DNA from: an uncultured Duganella sp.
Lineage (GTDB): Bacteria > Pseudomonadota > Gammaproteobacteria > Burkholderiales > Burkholderiaceae
DNA length: 64,000 nt
Reading direction: 5' to 3'
NCBI GenBank assembly: GCA_946482335.1
Contig: CAMLRG010000001.1
Coordinates: 1 to 64,000, forward strand
Part shown: positions 1 through 13,368 of the stretch, piece after piece
How the letters are laid out: the number at the start of each line of letters is the position of its first letter
Position numbering within the stretch: the stretch's first letter is position 1
Notes under the pieces: generated by a model
What the model saw: the letters and a program-made list of their open reading frames with translations, nothing else
What the model was told of the DNA's origin: nothing
Databases searched by the model: none
Program-made: the position numbers and the translations under genes

Positions 1-63
1 TGTGGCGGCGCTCCGATTGCCGTCATTCGGCAATACATCGAACAGCAGCAAACGCCGCATTAA
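1..63 (+). CDS. C-terminal end of a gene cut by the window edge (possibly LacI-family regulator)
   Basis: Frame 1 is open from the left edge to a TAA at 61-63 and encodes a tail ending IRQYIEQQQTPH. Only about 20 residues are visible, so the family cannot be established. A LacI-type sugar regulator is a reasonable guess, because a LacI-like operator lies just downstream before the sugar symporter and such regulators often sit next to their targets. That is inference from context, not from recognisable domains. Confidence 0.4.
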   Translation, partial: CGGAPIAVIRQYIEQQQTPH

Positions 64-101
64 TGGAAACCAAAGGACGGCTGCGCCGTCCGCGCTCTTG
101 A

Positions 102-124
102 CCTCGCCGTGAACGGCGGGGTTT
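102..124 (+). terminator. Possible terminator after the truncated first gene
   Basis: CCTCGCCG (102-109) pairs with CGGCGGGG (114-121), with one G-T wobble and a TGAA loop, followed by only three T. A second perfect hairpin, GGACGGC-TGC-GCCGTCC, lies at 75-91 and a third (GGCCCGGC/GCCGGGCC) at 144-174. None has a strong T-tract. Apart from these hairpins and the downstream promoter I see nothing in 64-230. Confidence 0.35.
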
Positions 125-230
125 GCCGCGCAGTTGATCAAGGGGCCCGGCGAAGCGGATGGTTGTGCCGGGCCGGCGGGGAATTCATGCCGGACATCGC
201 GACCCAATTGATTGGCGGCCACTGAGTGTC

Positions 231-285
231 TTGACAGCCGGGCAAAGCAAGCAGCATACTAGGGTAGTGTTTGGTAGCGCTATCA
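231..285 (+). promoter_or_regulatory. Promoter with LacI-type operator before the sugar symporter
   Basis: TTGACA (231-236) is followed after 18 bases by CATACT (255-260), giving a predicted start near 267. The sequence TGGTAGCGCTATCA (272-285) lies immediately after and is a 14-bp palindrome with one mismatch. It matches the CG-centred operator type of LacI-family sugar regulators. Its position between the predicted start and the ATG suggests repression. Related sequences occur at 5665-5677 and 14789-14797. Confidence 0.6.
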
Positions 286-291
286 TATTCT

Positions 292-1641
292 ATGTCCGCA
301 CCTGTTTTGTCCTGGCGTGAAAAACTCAGTTACGGCGCTGCCGACATGGGGTTCAATTTCTTTTGGGCCAACGTCTCGACCTTCCTGCTCATCTTTTATA
401 CCGATGTTTTTGGCCTGGGCGCCGGCGTGGCGGCGTCGATGATGTTCATCGTGAAGATCGTCAATGCCTTCACCGATCCCCTGATCGGTGCCGCGGCCGA
501 CCGCACCAGTACCCGCTGGGGGAAATTCCGTCCCTACCTGGTGTGGGGCGCGCTGCCGCTGGCCGGCGCTGCCGTGCTGACCTACACCACGCCCGAGCTG
601 TCGCAAGATGGCAAGGTGGTGTGGGCCTACGCCACCTACCTCCTGATGATGGTGTGCTACACCTGCGTCAATATTCCCTATAACGCGCTGTCTGGGGTGA
701 TGTCGAGCGATTCGCAGGAGCGTTCCTCCATCAATGGCCTGCGCTTCATTTTCGCCTTCGCCGGCAGCACGATGGTGACGGCCGCGACACCGTGGCTGGT
801 CAAGACGCTCGGCGCAGGCGATGCGCAACGCGGCTGGCAACTGACGATGCTGGCGTGGGGGATCGGCGCTGCCTGCCTGTTCTCGCTCGCGTTCTTCAAC
901 ACGCGCGAACGCATTGCGCCGCCAGCAGGACAAAAGCATGACCTGGTGCAGGATGTCCGCGACCTGACCCGCAATGGACCTTGGGTGGTGCTGTTCTTCC
1001 TCGCGTTGATCATCATGGTAACCATCACGCTGCGCGGCACCACCGCGGCTTATTACTTCAAGTATTACGTAGGGCGGCCGGACCTGATCGCGTCCTTCGT
1101 ACCCGCGTATATGATCGCGGCCAGTATCGGCGCGGCACTAACGCCGGTAATGACGCGCTTCGTCGACAAGAAGAAGCTGATGATCATCCTCATGAGCCTG
1201 ACGGCACTGTTTTCGTGCGCCTTCTTCTTCATCCCGAAGGAGCAGGTCACGCTGATGTACGTGCTGCAGGCGGCGACGGGCTTCGTGCTCGGGCCCAAAT
1301 CGCCGCTGGCTTTTTCCATGTACGCCGACACGGCCGACTATAACGAGTGGCGTACCGGTCGCCGCGCCACGGCGCTGACGTTTGCCGCGGCGACTTTTTC
1401 GCAAAAGCTTGGCACCGCCGTGGCGGTGGCGGTCATCGGTGCGATCTTTACCGCGCTCGGCTACGTGCCCAATGCCGTCCAGAGCACCGGTTCGCAGGAT
1501 GGCATCGTCTGGCTGATGTCGCTCATCCCCGCCCTGTTTGCTTTGCTCGCCGTTGCCTGCATGTGCTTCTACCAGCTTGACGGAAAGCGGCTGGCGCAGG
1601 TGCAGGCTGAACTCCTGGCCCGCAAGGCGCCGCAAACCTGA
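292..1641 (+). CDS. GPH-family (MelB-like) sugar:cation symporter, MFS
   Basis: This 449-residue polytopic membrane protein begins with a hydrophilic stretch rich in [10 protein letters not shown], typical of glycoside-pentoside-hexuronide symporters. It also carries the family's conserved [11 protein letters not shown] loop after the second helix and a matching R-rich segment ([10 protein letters not shown]). It should import a sugar or oligosaccharide across the inner membrane with a cation. I start at the ATG at 292 rather than the upstream TTG (271), because the TTG lies inside the operator region. The phosphorylase gene follows 17 bases downstream, so the two are probably one operon for uptake and phosphorolysis of a glucoside. 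The exact substrate cannot be read from sequence. Confidence 0.85.
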   Translation: MSAPVLSWREKLSYGAADMGFNFFWANVSTFLLIFYTDVFGLGAGVAASMMFIVKIVNAFTDPLIGAAADRTSTRWGKFRPYLVWGALPLAGAAVLTYTTPELSQDGKVVWAYATYLLMMVCYTCVNIPYNALSGVMSSDSQERSSINGLRFIFAFAGSTMVTAATPWLVKTLGAGDAQRGWQLTMLAWGIGAACLFSLAFFNTRERIAPPAGQKHDLVQDVRDLTRNGPWVVLFFLALIIMVTITLRGTTAAYYFKYYVGRPDLIASFVPAYMIAASIGAALTPVMTRFVDKKKLMIILMSLTALFSCAFFFIPKEQVTLMYVLQAATGFVLGPKSPLAFSMYADTADYNEWRTGRRATALTFAAATFSQKLGTAVAVAVIGAIFTALGYVPNAVQSTGSQDGIVWLMSLIPALFALLAVACMCFYQLDGKRLAQVQAELLARKAPQT

Positions 1642-1658
1642 CCAACGGAGTATCAATC

Positions 1659-4028
1659 GTGTTACGTCCTACCGATGGCGGCAACCGCTTCGAGTTGTCC
1701 AGCCCAAGCGCCATGCCGAACGCCGCCGGCTTCCTGTGGAACCGCAAGATGATGATCCAGGCCACTTGCCGCGGCTACGCGGTGGCGCAGTTCATGCAGC
1801 CGGAACCTGCCAAGTACGCGCACGCACCGAACCTGGAAGCCAGGACGTTCATGCAGCCGGAGCAGGCGTACTATGCCCACCATCCGGGCCGTTTCGTCTA
1901 CATCAAGGACGAGGAGAGCGGGCAGCTGTTTTCCGCTCCCTACGAACCGGTGCGCCAGCAGCCCGACAGCTTCGCATTTTCGGTCGGCAAGTCGGACCTG
2001 CTGTGGACCGTTGAACACCTGGGCCTGCGCGTCGAATTGCGCCTGGGCTTGCCGACCGACGACGTGGTGGAACTCTGGTCGCTGAAAGTGAGCAACCTGA
2101 CTGGCCGCGCCCGCAAGATCAGCGTGACGCCGTATTTCCCGATCGGCTATATGTCGTGGATGAACCAGTCGGGCGAATACCGCGCGGACCTGGGTGGCAT
2201 TGTCGCCAGCAGCGTGACGCCTTATCAGAAGGTGGCGGACTACTTCAGGAACAAGGACTTGAAGGACAAGACCTATTTTCTGTGCGAGGATGCGCCGGAT
2301 TCGTGGGAAGTGAACCAGGCCGTGTTTGAGGGGGAAGGCGGCCTGCACCAGCCGAGCGCCCTGCAATCGGAGGCACTGGGCAACGGCGACGCCCGCTACG
2401 AGACGCCCGCCGCCGTGGTGCAGTACAAGCTGGCGCTCGCCGCCGGCGCCGTGGTGGAGAAGCGCTTCCTGTTCGGTCCGGCCTTCGACGACGCCGAAAT
2501 TATCCGTATGCGCGAGCGCTACCTCTCGGCCGAAGCATTTGCCAGGACGGCAGCCGACTACGCGGCATACATCGCAATCGGCAGTGGTTGCCTGCGCATC
2601 CATACTCCCGACCCGGAGCTCGACAACTTCGTCAACCACTGGCTGCCGCGCCAGGTCTTCTATCACGGTGATGTCAACCGCCTCACCACCGACCCGCAAA
2701 CGCGCAACTACCTGCAAGACAATATGGGCATGAGCTACGTGCAGCCGCAGCGCATGCGGGCTGCCTTCCTGCATGCGCTGAGCCAGCAGGAGGCAAGCGG
2801 CGCCATGCCCGACGGGATCCTGCTGGCCGAAGGGGCGGAACTCAAATACATCAACCAGGTGCCGCATACCGACCACTGCGTCTGGCTGCCGGTGTCACTC
2901 AAGGCTTACCTCGACGAAACCGCCGACTGGGCTTTGCTCGACGAAGTCGTGGTCGACGGCAGCGGGCGCGGCGAAACCGTGGCGGCGCGCGTCGGCCGCG
3001 CGATGGAATGGCTGCTCAAGGAACGCGACGAGCGCGGGCTGTCCTTCATCGCCCAGGGCGACTGGTGCGACCCGATGAATATGGTCGGCTACAAGGGGCG
3101 CGGCGTATCCGGCTGGCTCACGGTGGCGGCAGCGTATGCGCTGAACCTGTGGGCCGATATGTGCGAACACCGCGGCGCGCTGACGCAGGCGAAGCAATTC
3201 CGCGAAGGCGCCGCCGACATGAACGGCGCGGCCAACGCGCACCTGTGGGACGGCCGCTGGTTCGCACGCGGGATCACCGACGACAACGTGAAGTTCGGCG
3301 TCAAGGAAGACAGGGAAGGGCGCATCTACCTGAACCCGCAGGCATGGGCGATCCTGTCCGGGGCGGCCAGCCAGAAGCAGCGTGCCATGATGATGGCCGA
3401 AGTCGAGGATCAGCTCTATTCTCCCTATGGCGTGACGATGTTCGCGCCGCCCTACAGCAAGATGCGCGAGGATGTCGGCCGCGTGACGCAGAAGCACCCG
3501 GGGTCGGCCGAAAACGGCGCGGTCTACAACCACGCGGCGATCTTCTACATCTACAGCCTGTACACCATCGGCGAAGGCGGCCGCGCCTATGCGCTGCTGC
3601 GCCAGATGATCCCGGGGCCGGACGAAGCCGATTACCTGCAGCGGGGCCAGCTGCCGGTATTCATCCCGAATTACTACCGTGGGGCGCATCGCGAGTATCC
3701 GCGCACGGCGGGCCGTTCGAGTCAGCTGTTCAATACCGGCACCGTGTCGTGGGCCTACCGCTGCTTTATTGAAGGGCTGTGCGGCTTGCGCGGGGATGCC
3801 GACGGCCTGGCGATTGCACCGAGCCTGCCGGCGGGGTGGGACGGCATGCGGGTCGAGCGCAGCTTCCGCGGCGCGCAGTTCACGCTCAACATCCGGCGCG
3901 CTGCCGTCGCCGCGGTCGAGGTGTGGCAAGCCGGCCATCGGCTGCCCCAGGCGCGCGTGGACGGCATAGCTGCCGGCCAGCGTTATGACCTGGAGGTGCT
4001 GGTCCCGATGTCAGGCCGCCTGCCGTGA
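1659..4028 (+). CDS. GH94-type glycoside phosphorylase (cellobiose phosphorylase-like)
   Basis: The 789-residue protein has the GH94 plan: an N-terminal beta-sandwich (about 1-270) and an (alpha/alpha)6 barrel (about 300-720). Its QGDWCDPMN segment (residues 466-474) corresponds to the GDWND catalytic-acid motif, with Asp471 the likely general acid and Cys470 in place of the usual Asn. Phosphate-binding-type motifs ([14 protein letters not shown]) lie near residue 615. There is no signal peptide, so it should act in the cytoplasm on a disaccharide or oligosaccharide brought in by the adjacent symporter, releasing a sugar 1-phosphate. The start is GTG with GGAG eight bases upstream. It overlaps the convergent halogenase gene by 18 bases. 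Confidence 0.8.
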   Translation: MLRPTDGGNRFELSSPSAMPNAAGFLWNRKMMIQATCRGYAVAQFMQPEPAKYAHAPNLEARTFMQPEQAYYAHHPGRFVYIKDEESGQLFSAPYEPVRQQPDSFAFSVGKSDLLWTVEHLGLRVELRLGLPTDDVVELWSLKVSNLTGRARKISVTPYFPIGYMSWMNQSGEYRADLGGIVASSVTPYQKVADYFRNKDLKDKTYFLCEDAPDSWEVNQAVFEGEGGLHQPSALQSEALGNGDARYETPAAVVQYKLALAAGAVVEKRFLFGPAFDDAEIIRMRERYLSAEAFARTAADYAAYIAIGSGCLRIHTPDPELDNFVNHWLPRQVFYHGDVNRLTTDPQTRNYLQDNMGMSYVQPQRMRAAFLHALSQQEASGAMPDGILLAEGAELKYINQVPHTDHCVWLPVSLKAYLDETADWALLDEVVVDGSGRGETVAARVGRAMEWLLKERDERGLSFIAQGDWCDPMNMVGYKGRGVSGWLTVAAAYALNLWADMCEHRGALTQAKQFREGAADMNGAANAHLWDGRWFARGITDDNVKFGVKEDREGRIYLNPQAWAILSGAASQKQRAMMMAEVEDQLYSPYGVTMFAPPYSKMREDVGRVTQKHPGSAENGAVYNHAAIFYIYSLYTIGEGGRAYALLRQMIPGPDEADYLQRGQLPVFIPNYYRGAHREYPRTAGRSSQLFNTGTVSWAYRCFIEGLCGLRGDADGLAIAPSLPAGWDGMRVERSFRGAQFTLNIRRAAVAAVEVWQAGHRLPQARVDGIAAGQRYDLEVLVPMSGRLP

Positions 4029-5570
4029 GGCTTTCGCTGCCGCCGCCTGCGACTGGTTCGCGACATACGCGCCGTGCGCCGGCATGCGCGCCGCCGCCTG
4101 GGCGATCATGTCGCGCAGGCCTGCGAAGTGGCCGTGCACCACGCGGATGTCGACCCTGTCAGCCAGCGGGTCATAGCGCTTGGGCACCACGCCAAGGCCC
4201 ATCATCATTGCCACGTAAGAGGGCTCGGCGAAGCCGGCGCGATCAAGGATCGCCACGCGCCCGGTCGCGCGGAACAGCTCGATCTGGTGGCGCAGCGAGT
4301 CAGGGATCGCCATGTTGGCGCAGTAACGCCAGAATTCCGAGTCGTCGCGTTTGGTCAGCTTGTAATGCAGGACGATGAAGTCGCGCACCGATTCATAGCG
4401 GGTGCCCATCACGCGGTTGAATTCGTCGGCCAGCTCCGGGCAGCAGTCGCGGTCGGGGAACAGTTCGAGCAGCTTGCCCACCGCCGTTTCGATCAGGTTG
4501 ATGCTGGTCGATTCCAGCGGCTCGACGAAGCCGGCCGACAGGCCGATCGCGACCACGTTCTTGACCCAGGACTTGCGGCGCCGCCCGGTGACGAAGCGCA
4601 ACTGGCGCGGCTCGTCCAGCGCGGTGCCGTCGAGGGAGTCGAGCAGCACGCGGCGCGCCTGCTCGTCGCTGGTGAAGCCATTGCTGTACACGTGGCCGTT
4701 GCCGGTGCGGTGCTGCAGCGGGATGCGCCAGATCCAGCCTGCCTCCTTCGCGGTGGAGCGGGTATAAGGCGTCAGGTCCGGGACCGAGGCGCAGGGCACG
4801 GCCAGGGCGCTGTTGCAGGGCAGGTACTCGCTCCAGTCCTCGTAGCCCGCCTGCAGGGCGCCCTCGATCAGCAGGCCGCGGAAGCCCGAGCAGTCGATGA
4901 ACAGGTCGCCTTCGACACGGCGGCCGTCGCGCAGCTTCACGGCGGTAACGAAGCCGCTCACCGCGTGCTGCTCGACGTCGACGATCATGCCTTCGATGCG
5001 CTGCGCGCCGTGTGCCAGTGCGTAGTCGCGCAGGTAATTGGCGTACAGTCCGGCGTCGAAATGAAAGCCGTAGGAATAGGCGTCGGTCAGGCCGGGCGTG
5101 TCCTCGTTCGGGGGCGTGAACTTGCCATGGCGCGCCATCACCGCGGGCATCGACCAGTTCTCCAGCGCCGGCATGTTGCTGAATTGCTGCGCCATGCGCA
5201 GCCAGTGCATATGGGGAGCGGTGCCGGCCAGCGGCGGGCCGAAATCGCCAAAGGCGTGGAAGAAGCGGTTGCCGACGTGGCCCCAGTCCTTGAACTCGAT
5301 GCCCAGCTTGAAGCTGGCCTGGGTTTTCCTGACGAAGTCGGCGCCATCCAGGCCCAGTGCGTCGTTGTAGAGGCGGATCGTGGGCAAGGTCGCCTCGCCG
5401 ACCCCGATGGTTGCGATCTCAGACGATTCCACCAGGATCACTTCGCAGGGCTCGGTGGGATGACGTGCCAGGCGCTGGGCCAGCGGGGCCGCCGCCATCC
5501 AGCCGGCGGTGCCGCCCCCTACGATGACGATCCTGCGGATCGCGCCATCCTGTCTGTCATTGCTGTTCAT
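4011..5570 (-). CDS. Flavin-dependent halogenase, tryptophan-halogenase family
   Basis: This 519-residue protein has the FAD-binding GGGTAGW motif at residues 18-24 and the halogenase signature WIWRIP (WxWxIP). Lys88 sits in ASFKLGIEF and aligns with the catalytic lysine of Prn[13 protein letters not shown] aligns with the catalytic glutamate region. All key residues are present, so it is probably active with reduced FAD and a halide, and the substrate is unknown. The ATG at 5570 has AGGAGA five bases upstream; the longer frame to 5678 lacks a ribosome site. It is divergent from a TonB receptor, an arrangement seen in xanthomonads and caulobacters, where such halogenases accompany receptors rather than antibiotic clusters. 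Confidence 0.9.
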   Translation of the reverse strand: MNSNDRQDGAIRRIVIVGGGTAGWMAAAPLAQRLARHPTEPCEVILVESSEIATIGVGEATLPTIRLYNDALGLDGADFVRKTQASFKLGIEFKDWGHVGNRFFHAFGDFGPPLAGTAPHMHWLRMAQQFSNMPALENWSMPAVMARHGKFTPPNEDTPGLTDAYSYGFHFDAGLYANYLRDYALAHGAQRIEGMIVDVEQHAVSGFVTAVKLRDGRRVEGDLFIDCSGFRGLLIEGALQAGYEDWSEYLPCNSALAVPCASVPDLTPYTRSTAKEAGWIWRIPLQHRTGNGHVYSNGFTSDEQARRVLLDSLDGTALDEPRQLRFVTGRRRKSWVKNVVAIGLSAGFVEPLESTSINLIETAVGKLLELFPDRDCCPELADEFNRVMGTRYESVRDFIVLHYKLTKRDDSEFWRYCANMAIPDSLRHQIELFRATGRVAILDRAGFAEPSYVAMMMGLGVVPKRYDPLADRVDIRVVHGHFAGLRDMIAQAAARMPAHGAYVANQSQAAAAKASRQAA

Positions 5571-5641
5571 CCCGTCTCCTGTCGTAATTATGACAGCAGT
5601 GTAGGGTAGGCAGCCTCTTCCGCGCAATAGTAATGGTTGCG

Positions 5642-5679
5642 TACAACAAATTGTTGTATTTTTATGGTAGCGTATCACT
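5642..5679. promoter_or_regulatory. Divergent control region: 17-bp palindrome plus LacI-like site
   Basis: TACAACAA-A-TTGTTGTA (5642-5658) is a perfect 8-bp inverted repeat around one base. It is followed by TGGTAGCGTATCA (5665-5677), which equals the symporter operator (272-285) with one base missing at the centre. A weak -35/-10 pair for the receptor, TTGTTG (5651-5656) and TATCAC (5673-5678), overlaps both. The region lies between the halogenase and receptor genes. Confidence 0.5.
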
Positions 5680-5757
5680 GTCTGAGTGAGACAAAGCGTG
5701 GAACCAGTGCCTCACGGCCTGTTCTTTATAAATAAAATACAGTTCAGCAGGAGACAA

Positions 5758-8700
5758 ATGAGCAAGTTACAAAGGACTGCGATCGCCACTGCGGTCGCAC
5801 ATCTTGTCGTGCTGCACGCCAGCCCGGTATGGGCCCAGAGCGCCGATACCACCAACGTCGTGGTGGTGAGCGGCCAGCGCGCAGCACTGCAATCCGCACA
5901 AAAACTCAAGCAGGAGGCCGACGAAGTCGTCGACTCCATCGTCGCCGAAGACATTGGCAAGCTGCCCGACCGTTCTGTCACCGAGGTGCTGCAGCGTATC
6001 GCCGGCGTCACCATCGACCGTAACGTGCCGGGCGACCCGAACCGCCAGTCCGTCGAGGGCTCCGGTGCTTCGGTGCGCGGCCTGACGTACGTCCGTTCGG
6101 AACTCAATGGCCGCGATGCGTTCTCGGCCGGCGGCGGCCGCTCGCTCGGCTTCGCCGACGTGCCGCCCGAGCTGATGGCCGGCGTCGACGTGTACAAGAA
6201 CCCGTCCGCGGAACAGGTGGAAGGCGCGATTGCCGGCCTGGTCAACCTGCGCACGGCCATGCCGTTCGACTACAAAGGCTTCAAGGGTGTGCTGGGCGTG
6301 TCGGAAACCTATTCGACGCTGCTCAAGGGCGCGCCATCCCCAAGCGGAACCATCCTGCTGTCGAACCGCTGGAACACGCCAATCGGCGAAATCGGCGCCC
6401 TGGTCGACTTCGTCCACACCAAGAGCCCGACCCGCTCGGACGGCGTGGGCGTGGACCCCTACTGGCCGCACGTGAATTCGACCGATCCGGCCCTGTACGA
6501 CCGCGCCAAGACGAAATGGATTCCGTTGGGCGTGGGCTACCGCTCGCAGGAATTCGACCGCGACCGCCGCGGCGACTACGCTGCCCTGCAGTGGCGCCCG
6601 AACAAGGACGTGACGGCTGGCCTGACCTACTTCCGCTCGCGTTACAAGGAAGACCTGGATGAACACGTCGTGACGTCGTCGGAAGACAAGTGGTACCAGC
6701 AGGTCGCCAGCGCCGACTCGGTGTTCGACAACAATGGCGTATTCCAGAGCGGCACGATCTCGAACCCGACCTATGGCGGCTCGCCGTTCAACAGCTCGCA
6801 GCGCATCAACACGCGTAAGAACAGCACCGCCGACACCTCGCTCAACGTGCAATGGCGCGTGTCGCCGGCCGTGACCTGGACCAACGACTTCCAGCACGTG
6901 CGGTCGACCACCGAAGGCTTCGACGCCGACGTTTCGACCGGCTTCATCATGCCGAACCAGACGATGGACATGACCGGCAAGGTGCCGCAGATCAAGCTGG
7001 GTTCGGAAGCCTACATGGCCGACCCGAAAAACTACTACTGGGCCTATACCCAGGAAGCGCTGGACCGCGCCAAGGCGACCCAGAAGGCCTGGAAATCGGA
7101 CCTCAAGTATTCGTTCGACGATCCTGTGCTGCGCGATATCCGCTTCGGCGTGCGCATGGCCAACCGCGAAGGCGTCAACAACAAGGCCCAGCGGTTCTAC
7201 AACTGGCAGGCGATCACCTTCCCGTGGATGGAAGGCTGGCAGATCCCGCACGTCGCACGCCTGAATGACCCGCGTTTCGCCGGCGGCGCTTCGCTGCAAA
7301 AGATCGACAACTTCTTCGATGGCAAATACAACCTCCCGCCAATGCTGTTCGCGGACGAGGCGACGGTGCGCGGCTTCCCAGAGGAGTGGTCGAAGATCCA
7401 CGCCTACCACGACGTGCTGTGCAAGGAACAGGGTTCGACCTGCACCCCGTGGGTGCCGGCCAGCTTCGAGCATCCGGCCGCCACCAACACGCAGACCGAA
7501 AAGACCCGCGCCGCCTACGCGCAGCTGCGTTTTGGCTGGGATGACCTGAAATACCCGATCGACGGCAACATCGGCCTGCGCTACGTGAAGACCGACGGCG
7601 CCGGCAGCGGCTACGTCTCGTACACGCCGCCGAACCCGATCGTCATCGAGCCTGGCGTCATCGCGACTGGCCAGGAGAACCTGGTCAACATCGCCCCGAT
7701 CGCGGAGCGGATGTCGGCCCGCAACTCCTACCACAACTGGTTGCCGAGCCTGAACCTGCGCCTGAAGTACAACGACGAGCTGCAATTCCGCTTTGCCGCC
7801 TCCAAGTCGCTGTCGCGCCCGGACTTCGGCCAGTTGCAGGTGCAAACGACGCTGAACGCGCAGTACCTGCAGACGACCACCAAGGACGCTTCGGGCAAGA
7901 CGACCGCGGTGCACTTCGACGGCACCAGCCTGACCGGCAGCAGCGACGGCAACGCCTACCTGAAGCCGACCACGTCGACCAACTTCGACCTGACCGCGGA
8001 ATGGTACTTCGCGAAAGCCGGCTCGCTGACGTTCGCGGCGTTCAACAAGGACTTGAAGGACATCGTCACCACCCAGGCTTACACCTACACGGCGACTGAC
8101 GTGAACGGCAAGGCCCAGAACTTCACGGTGACCGGTCCGGTCAACGGCGCCAAGGGCTTCGCCCGCGGTTTCGAAATCGCCCACCAGCAGTACTACGATT
8201 TCGTGCCCAGCTGGCTGAAGGGCATCGGTACCCAGGCCAGCTGGACCTACGTCTCGAGCCGCCGCACGCTGAACAAGCCGGTGTTCGAGGCATGGTGCTC
8301 GGGTAGCGACGCTTCGTCCAACTACAACCTGTTCATCAACGGCTGCGATACCGACGGACGCGCCTTCGGCAATACACCGCTGCAGGGCCTGTCGCGCCAC
8401 ACCCTCAACTTCGCGGTCATGTACGAACAGCACGGCCTGTCGGCCCGCCTGGCGTGGAACTGGCGCTCGCGCTATCTGCTGGGCGTGACCCAGTGGGGCA
8501 GCCGCGGCAACAACGGCCTGAACACGAACCCGGCCGCACCGCCCGGCAAGTTCCTGATCCCGACCACCAACAACGACCAGGCCTTCGGCCTGCCGTTGTA
8601 CCAGGCGCCATACGGCCAGCTGGACGGTTCGATCTTCTACGACTTCACGGACAAGTTCCGCGTCGGCCTGGAAGCCACCAACCTGACCAACTCGTACACG

Positions 8701-8793
8701 CGCCAGATCATGGAGCAACACGCGGGCAACTTCACCCGCCAGGTCTTCATGAGCGGCCCGCGCTACACCCTGCTGGCGCAGTACTCGTTCTGA
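5758..8793 (+). CDS. TonB-dependent outer-membrane receptor (carbohydrate type)
   Basis: The 1011-residue receptor has an export signal (MSKLQRT... to VWAQS, about 28 residues) and a plug domain containing [21 protein letters not shown] and [15 protein letters not shown] long beta-barrel ends in the terminal aromatic YTLLAQYSF. The IGKLPDRS form of the plug and the large size are typical of the proteobacterial receptor class that imports oligosaccharides. The ATG at 5758 follows CAGGAGACAA; the extra 24 residues of the longer frame have no export character. Its role should be TonB-driven uptake of a glucan or maltodextrin-like substrate for the amylase, symporter and phosphorylase in the same locus. 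A strong terminator follows. Confidence 0.93.
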   Translation: MSKLQRTAIATAVAHLVVLHASPVWAQSADTTNVVVVSGQRAALQSAQKLKQEADEVVDSIVAEDIGKLPDRSVTEVLQRIAGVTIDRNVPGDPNRQSVEGSGASVRGLTYVRSELNGRDAFSAGGGRSLGFADVPPELMAGVDVYKNPSAEQVEGAIAGLVNLRTAMPFDYKGFKGVLGVSETYSTLLKGAPSPSGTILLSNRWNTPIGEIGALVDFVHTKSPTRSDGVGVDPYWPHVNSTDPALYDRAKTKWIPLGVGYRSQEFDRDRRGDYAALQWRPNKDVTAGLTYFRSRYKEDLDEHVVTSSEDKWYQQVASADSVFDNNGVFQSGTISNPTYGGSPFNSSQRINTRKNSTADTSLNVQWRVSPAVTWTNDFQHVRSTTEGFDADVSTGFIMPNQTMDMTGKVPQIKLGSEAYMADPKNYYWAYTQEALDRAKATQKAWKSDLKYSFDDPVLRDIRFGVRMANREGVNNKAQRFYNWQAITFPWMEGWQIPHVARLNDPRFAGGASLQKIDNFFDGKYNLPPMLFADEATVRGFPEEWSKIHAYHDVLCKEQGSTCTPWVPASFEHPAATNTQTEKTRAAYAQLRFGWDDLKYPIDGNIGLRYVKTDGAGSGYVSYTPPNPIVIEPGVIATGQENLVNIAPIAERMSARNSYHNWLPSLNLRLKYNDELQFRFAASKSLSRPDFGQLQVQTTLNAQYLQTTTKDASGKTTAVHFDGTSLTGSSDGNAYLKPTTSTNFDLTAEWYFAKAGSLTFAAFNKDLKDIVTTQAYTYTATDVNGKAQNFTVTGPVNGAKGFARGFEIAHQQYYDFVPSWLKGIGTQASWTYVSSRRTLNKPVFEAWCSGSDASSNYNLFINGCDTDGRAFGNTPLQGLSRHTLNFAVMYEQHGLSARLAWNWRSRYLLGVTQWGSRGNNGLNTNPAAPPGKFLIPTTNNDQAFGLPLYQAPYGQLDGSIFYDFTDKFRVGLEATNLTNSYTRQIMEQHAGNFTRQVFMSGPRYTLLAQYSF

Positions 8794-8809
8794 TAAGGGA
8801 ACCAGCGCA

Positions 8810-8849
8810 CCGCCGCCGTCGCCTGCCAGGCACGGCGGCGGTTTTTTTT
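8810..8849. terminator. Strong intrinsic terminator of the TonB receptor gene
   Basis: CCGCCGCCGT (8810-8819) pairs perfectly with ACGGCGGCGG (8832-8841) and is followed by eight T (8842-8849). The stop codon of the convergent DUF1080 gene lies within the end of the T-tract. Confidence 0.9.
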
Positions 8850-9621
8850 AGAGCGGGCCGAGAGGCCTCACCCAGATATGCCGGAAGCTGACCGGATCGC
8901 CGTGGTCCTGCAGCTTGATCGGGGCGGCGCCGTGCCGCCGGTAGGATGGCTTTCCCGCATACACCGACTCGCCCTGCAGGGCCGCATGGTGCTGCACCAG
9001 GACGCCGTTGTGCAGGGCGGTCACGTAGGCGGGCGATAGCAGCGAGCCGTCGGCGGAAAACCGTGGCGCCGTCCAGATGACGTCATAGGTTTGCCATTCC
9101 CCCGCTGCCGCGCAAGCGTTGACCAGCGGGATATGCTGCTTGTAGACGCTGGCCGCCTGCCCATTCGCATAGGTGCGGTTGTTGGCGCAGTCGAGAATCT
9201 GCAGCTCGTAGCCGCTGTCGATGCCGGTCGATGCCAGGAACAGGCCGCTGTTGCCCCTGGCCTGGCCGCTGCCGGTGACGGTCGCCGGCACCCGCCATTC
9301 CAGGTGCAGCTGGTAGTCCCCGAACAGCCGCCTGGTCTGGATATTGCCGCTGCCGGGACGGACGGTGAACGCGCCGTCGGCCACGATCCAGTCCGCCGGT
9401 TTGCCAGGCGAAGCGGTCGAGACCCACTCGCGCAGATCCTTGCCATCGAACAGCACCAGGGCGTCCGAAGGCGCAAGGAACGCGGCGCCGGGTACCACGC
9501 GCCGGGGTTCCGGTGCCCAGTCTTCCGTCGCTTTCGGGTCGGGCCCAGGCTGCTCCTGGGCGGCGGCCGCAAATGCCGCCGACAGTCCAAGCAAGGCCGC
9601 GCAACAGTTTCGCATCAGCAT
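8848..9621 (-). CDS. Exported DUF1080 protein (3-keto-disaccharide hydrolase-type)
   Basis: The 257-residue protein starts with a signal peptide (RNCCAALLGLSAAFAAAAQ). One concanavalin-like domain follows with the DUF1080 hallmarks LFDGKDLREW near residue 57, a DYQLHLEWR strand and GNSGLFLAS. Members of this family include periplasmic 3-keto-glucoside hydrolases, and many are uncharacterised. AAGGA lies eight bases before the ATG at 9621, and the gene starts five bases after the methylglyoxal synthase stop, so it is the last gene of a ppc-mgs-DUF1080 unit. A role in periplasmic sugar processing fits the neighbouring uptake genes but is inferred. Confidence 0.8.
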   Translation of the reverse strand: MLMRNCCAALLGLSAAFAAAAQEQPGPDPKATEDWAPEPRRVVPGAAFLAPSDALVLFDGKDLREWVSTASPGKPADWIVADGAFTVRPGSGNIQTRRLFGDYQLHLEWRVPATVTGSGQARGNSGLFLASTGIDSGYELQILDCANNRTYANGQAASVYKQHIPLVNACAAAGEWQTYDVIWTAPRFSADGSLLSPAYVTALHNGVLVQHHAALQGESVYAGKPSYRRHGAAPIKLQDHGDPVSFRHIWVRPLGPL

Positions 9622-9626
9622 TTAAG

Positions 9627-10559
9627 TCATCCTTTGAGGCCGGAACGCTTGGCCAGCAGGCTCAACCAGCGGTCGGCACCGGCAGTGTCGCTGGCGCACA
9701 GTGCGTAATCGGTCACGGTCCGCGCCGCGCGCTCCAGCAGTTGAATGTCCGCCTCGTGCTGGCGGGCGACGTGGGGATCTTCCAGGAAGAGTACGCGGCG
9801 GATCCGCCGCTCGAGGATCAGCTCGGCGATCTGGGCGTCGCCGCCCAGCGGGCCGCTGAGGAAGGGCTGGACCCAGTTGCGTCCGGCGCTTTCTCCCTTG
9901 ATCCGCTGCGCAAGCTGGTTCAGCAGGCCGCCGGTGGTGCCGGTCGCGTAGCGCACGGCAAAGCTGTCCAGCAGCTCAAAATGTTGCTCGGCAAGCGCCA
10001 GCATGCGCTCCTTGAGCGCGTCGTGGGCGATCAGGGCAATACGTTCACCCGACAATGCAAACGTCGGGTCGAGCGCGGCGTCGGCCGGCGCGCCCAGCGC
10101 GCATGCTTCCAGCTCCAGCCATTCCCTGGCGCCGGCCAGGGTGGACAGGAAGGGCTTGCCGTGGATGACGCATTGCCGCTTGAGCGCCAGCGCTTCGGGG
10201 AAGTTGGACGATGGGTCGACCGGATCGATCAGGTAAATGACTGCGTCGAGGGTGCGCGCAGGGTCGCTGTCGACGACCCGCGACACCAGTTTCATGAGCC
10301 CGCCCTCGCGCCCGTAAGGAAAGCGTTCGATCGAGGGATAGCCAGGCAGCAGCCGGTGCTGCTGGATCGCATCGAGGGTCCTGCCGACGACGACGAACTC
10401 GGGCTGCAGGTGGTCCACGATGGCCGGATGGGCGTCCTGGAGCAGCCGCACCAGCGCGGAGTCGGGCGCATCCTGGTGGGCGCGGCTGGACGCGAGGCCG
10501 ATGCGGTACGGGCGGGGCGGTAGCGGCAAACGTGCATTGTTGTTGGTAGTGGCGGTCAT
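9627..10559 (-). CDS. mgsA: Methylglyoxal synthase with two tandem MGS-like domains
   Basis: Methylglyoxal synthase converts dihydroxyacetone phosphate to methylglyoxal and phosphate. The usual enzyme is about 150 residues; this one has 310. The C-terminal half (about 170-300) carries the complete active-site set: IAHD (His179), Lys183, ATGTTG (205-210), SGPLGGD (Asp241), and His268 with Asp271. The N-terminal half (about 18-150) reads as a second copy of the fold, with FVVVGRT, GREGGL and AVIYLIDPVDPSSNF, but Leu88 replaces the catalytic Asp. It therefore looks non-catalytic and possibly regulatory. AAGGA precedes the ATG, and the gene lies 12 bases after the PEP carboxylase stop. Confidence 0.85.
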   Translation of the reverse strand: MTATTNNNARLPLPPRPYRIGLASSRAHQDAPDSALVRLLQDAHPAIVDHLQPEFVVVGRTLDAIQQHRLLPGYPSIERFPYGREGGLMKLVSRVVDSDPARTLDAVIYLIDPVDPSSNFPEALALKRQCVIHGKPFLSTLAGAREWLELEACALGAPADAALDPTFALSGERIALIAHDALKERMLALAEQHFELLDSFAVRYATGTTGGLLNQLAQRIKGESAGRNWVQPFLSGPLGGDAQIAELILERRIRRVLFLEDPHVARQHEADIQLLERAARTVTDYALCASDTAGADRWLSLLAKRSGLKG

Positions 10560-10571
10560 GGACTGTCCTTC

Positions 10572-13319
<2,748 letters not shown>

Positions 13320-13368
13320 GGGAAAACTCTCCTATAGGTCCGGTGTTGCGCCTTCGTCGGTGCGCTGT

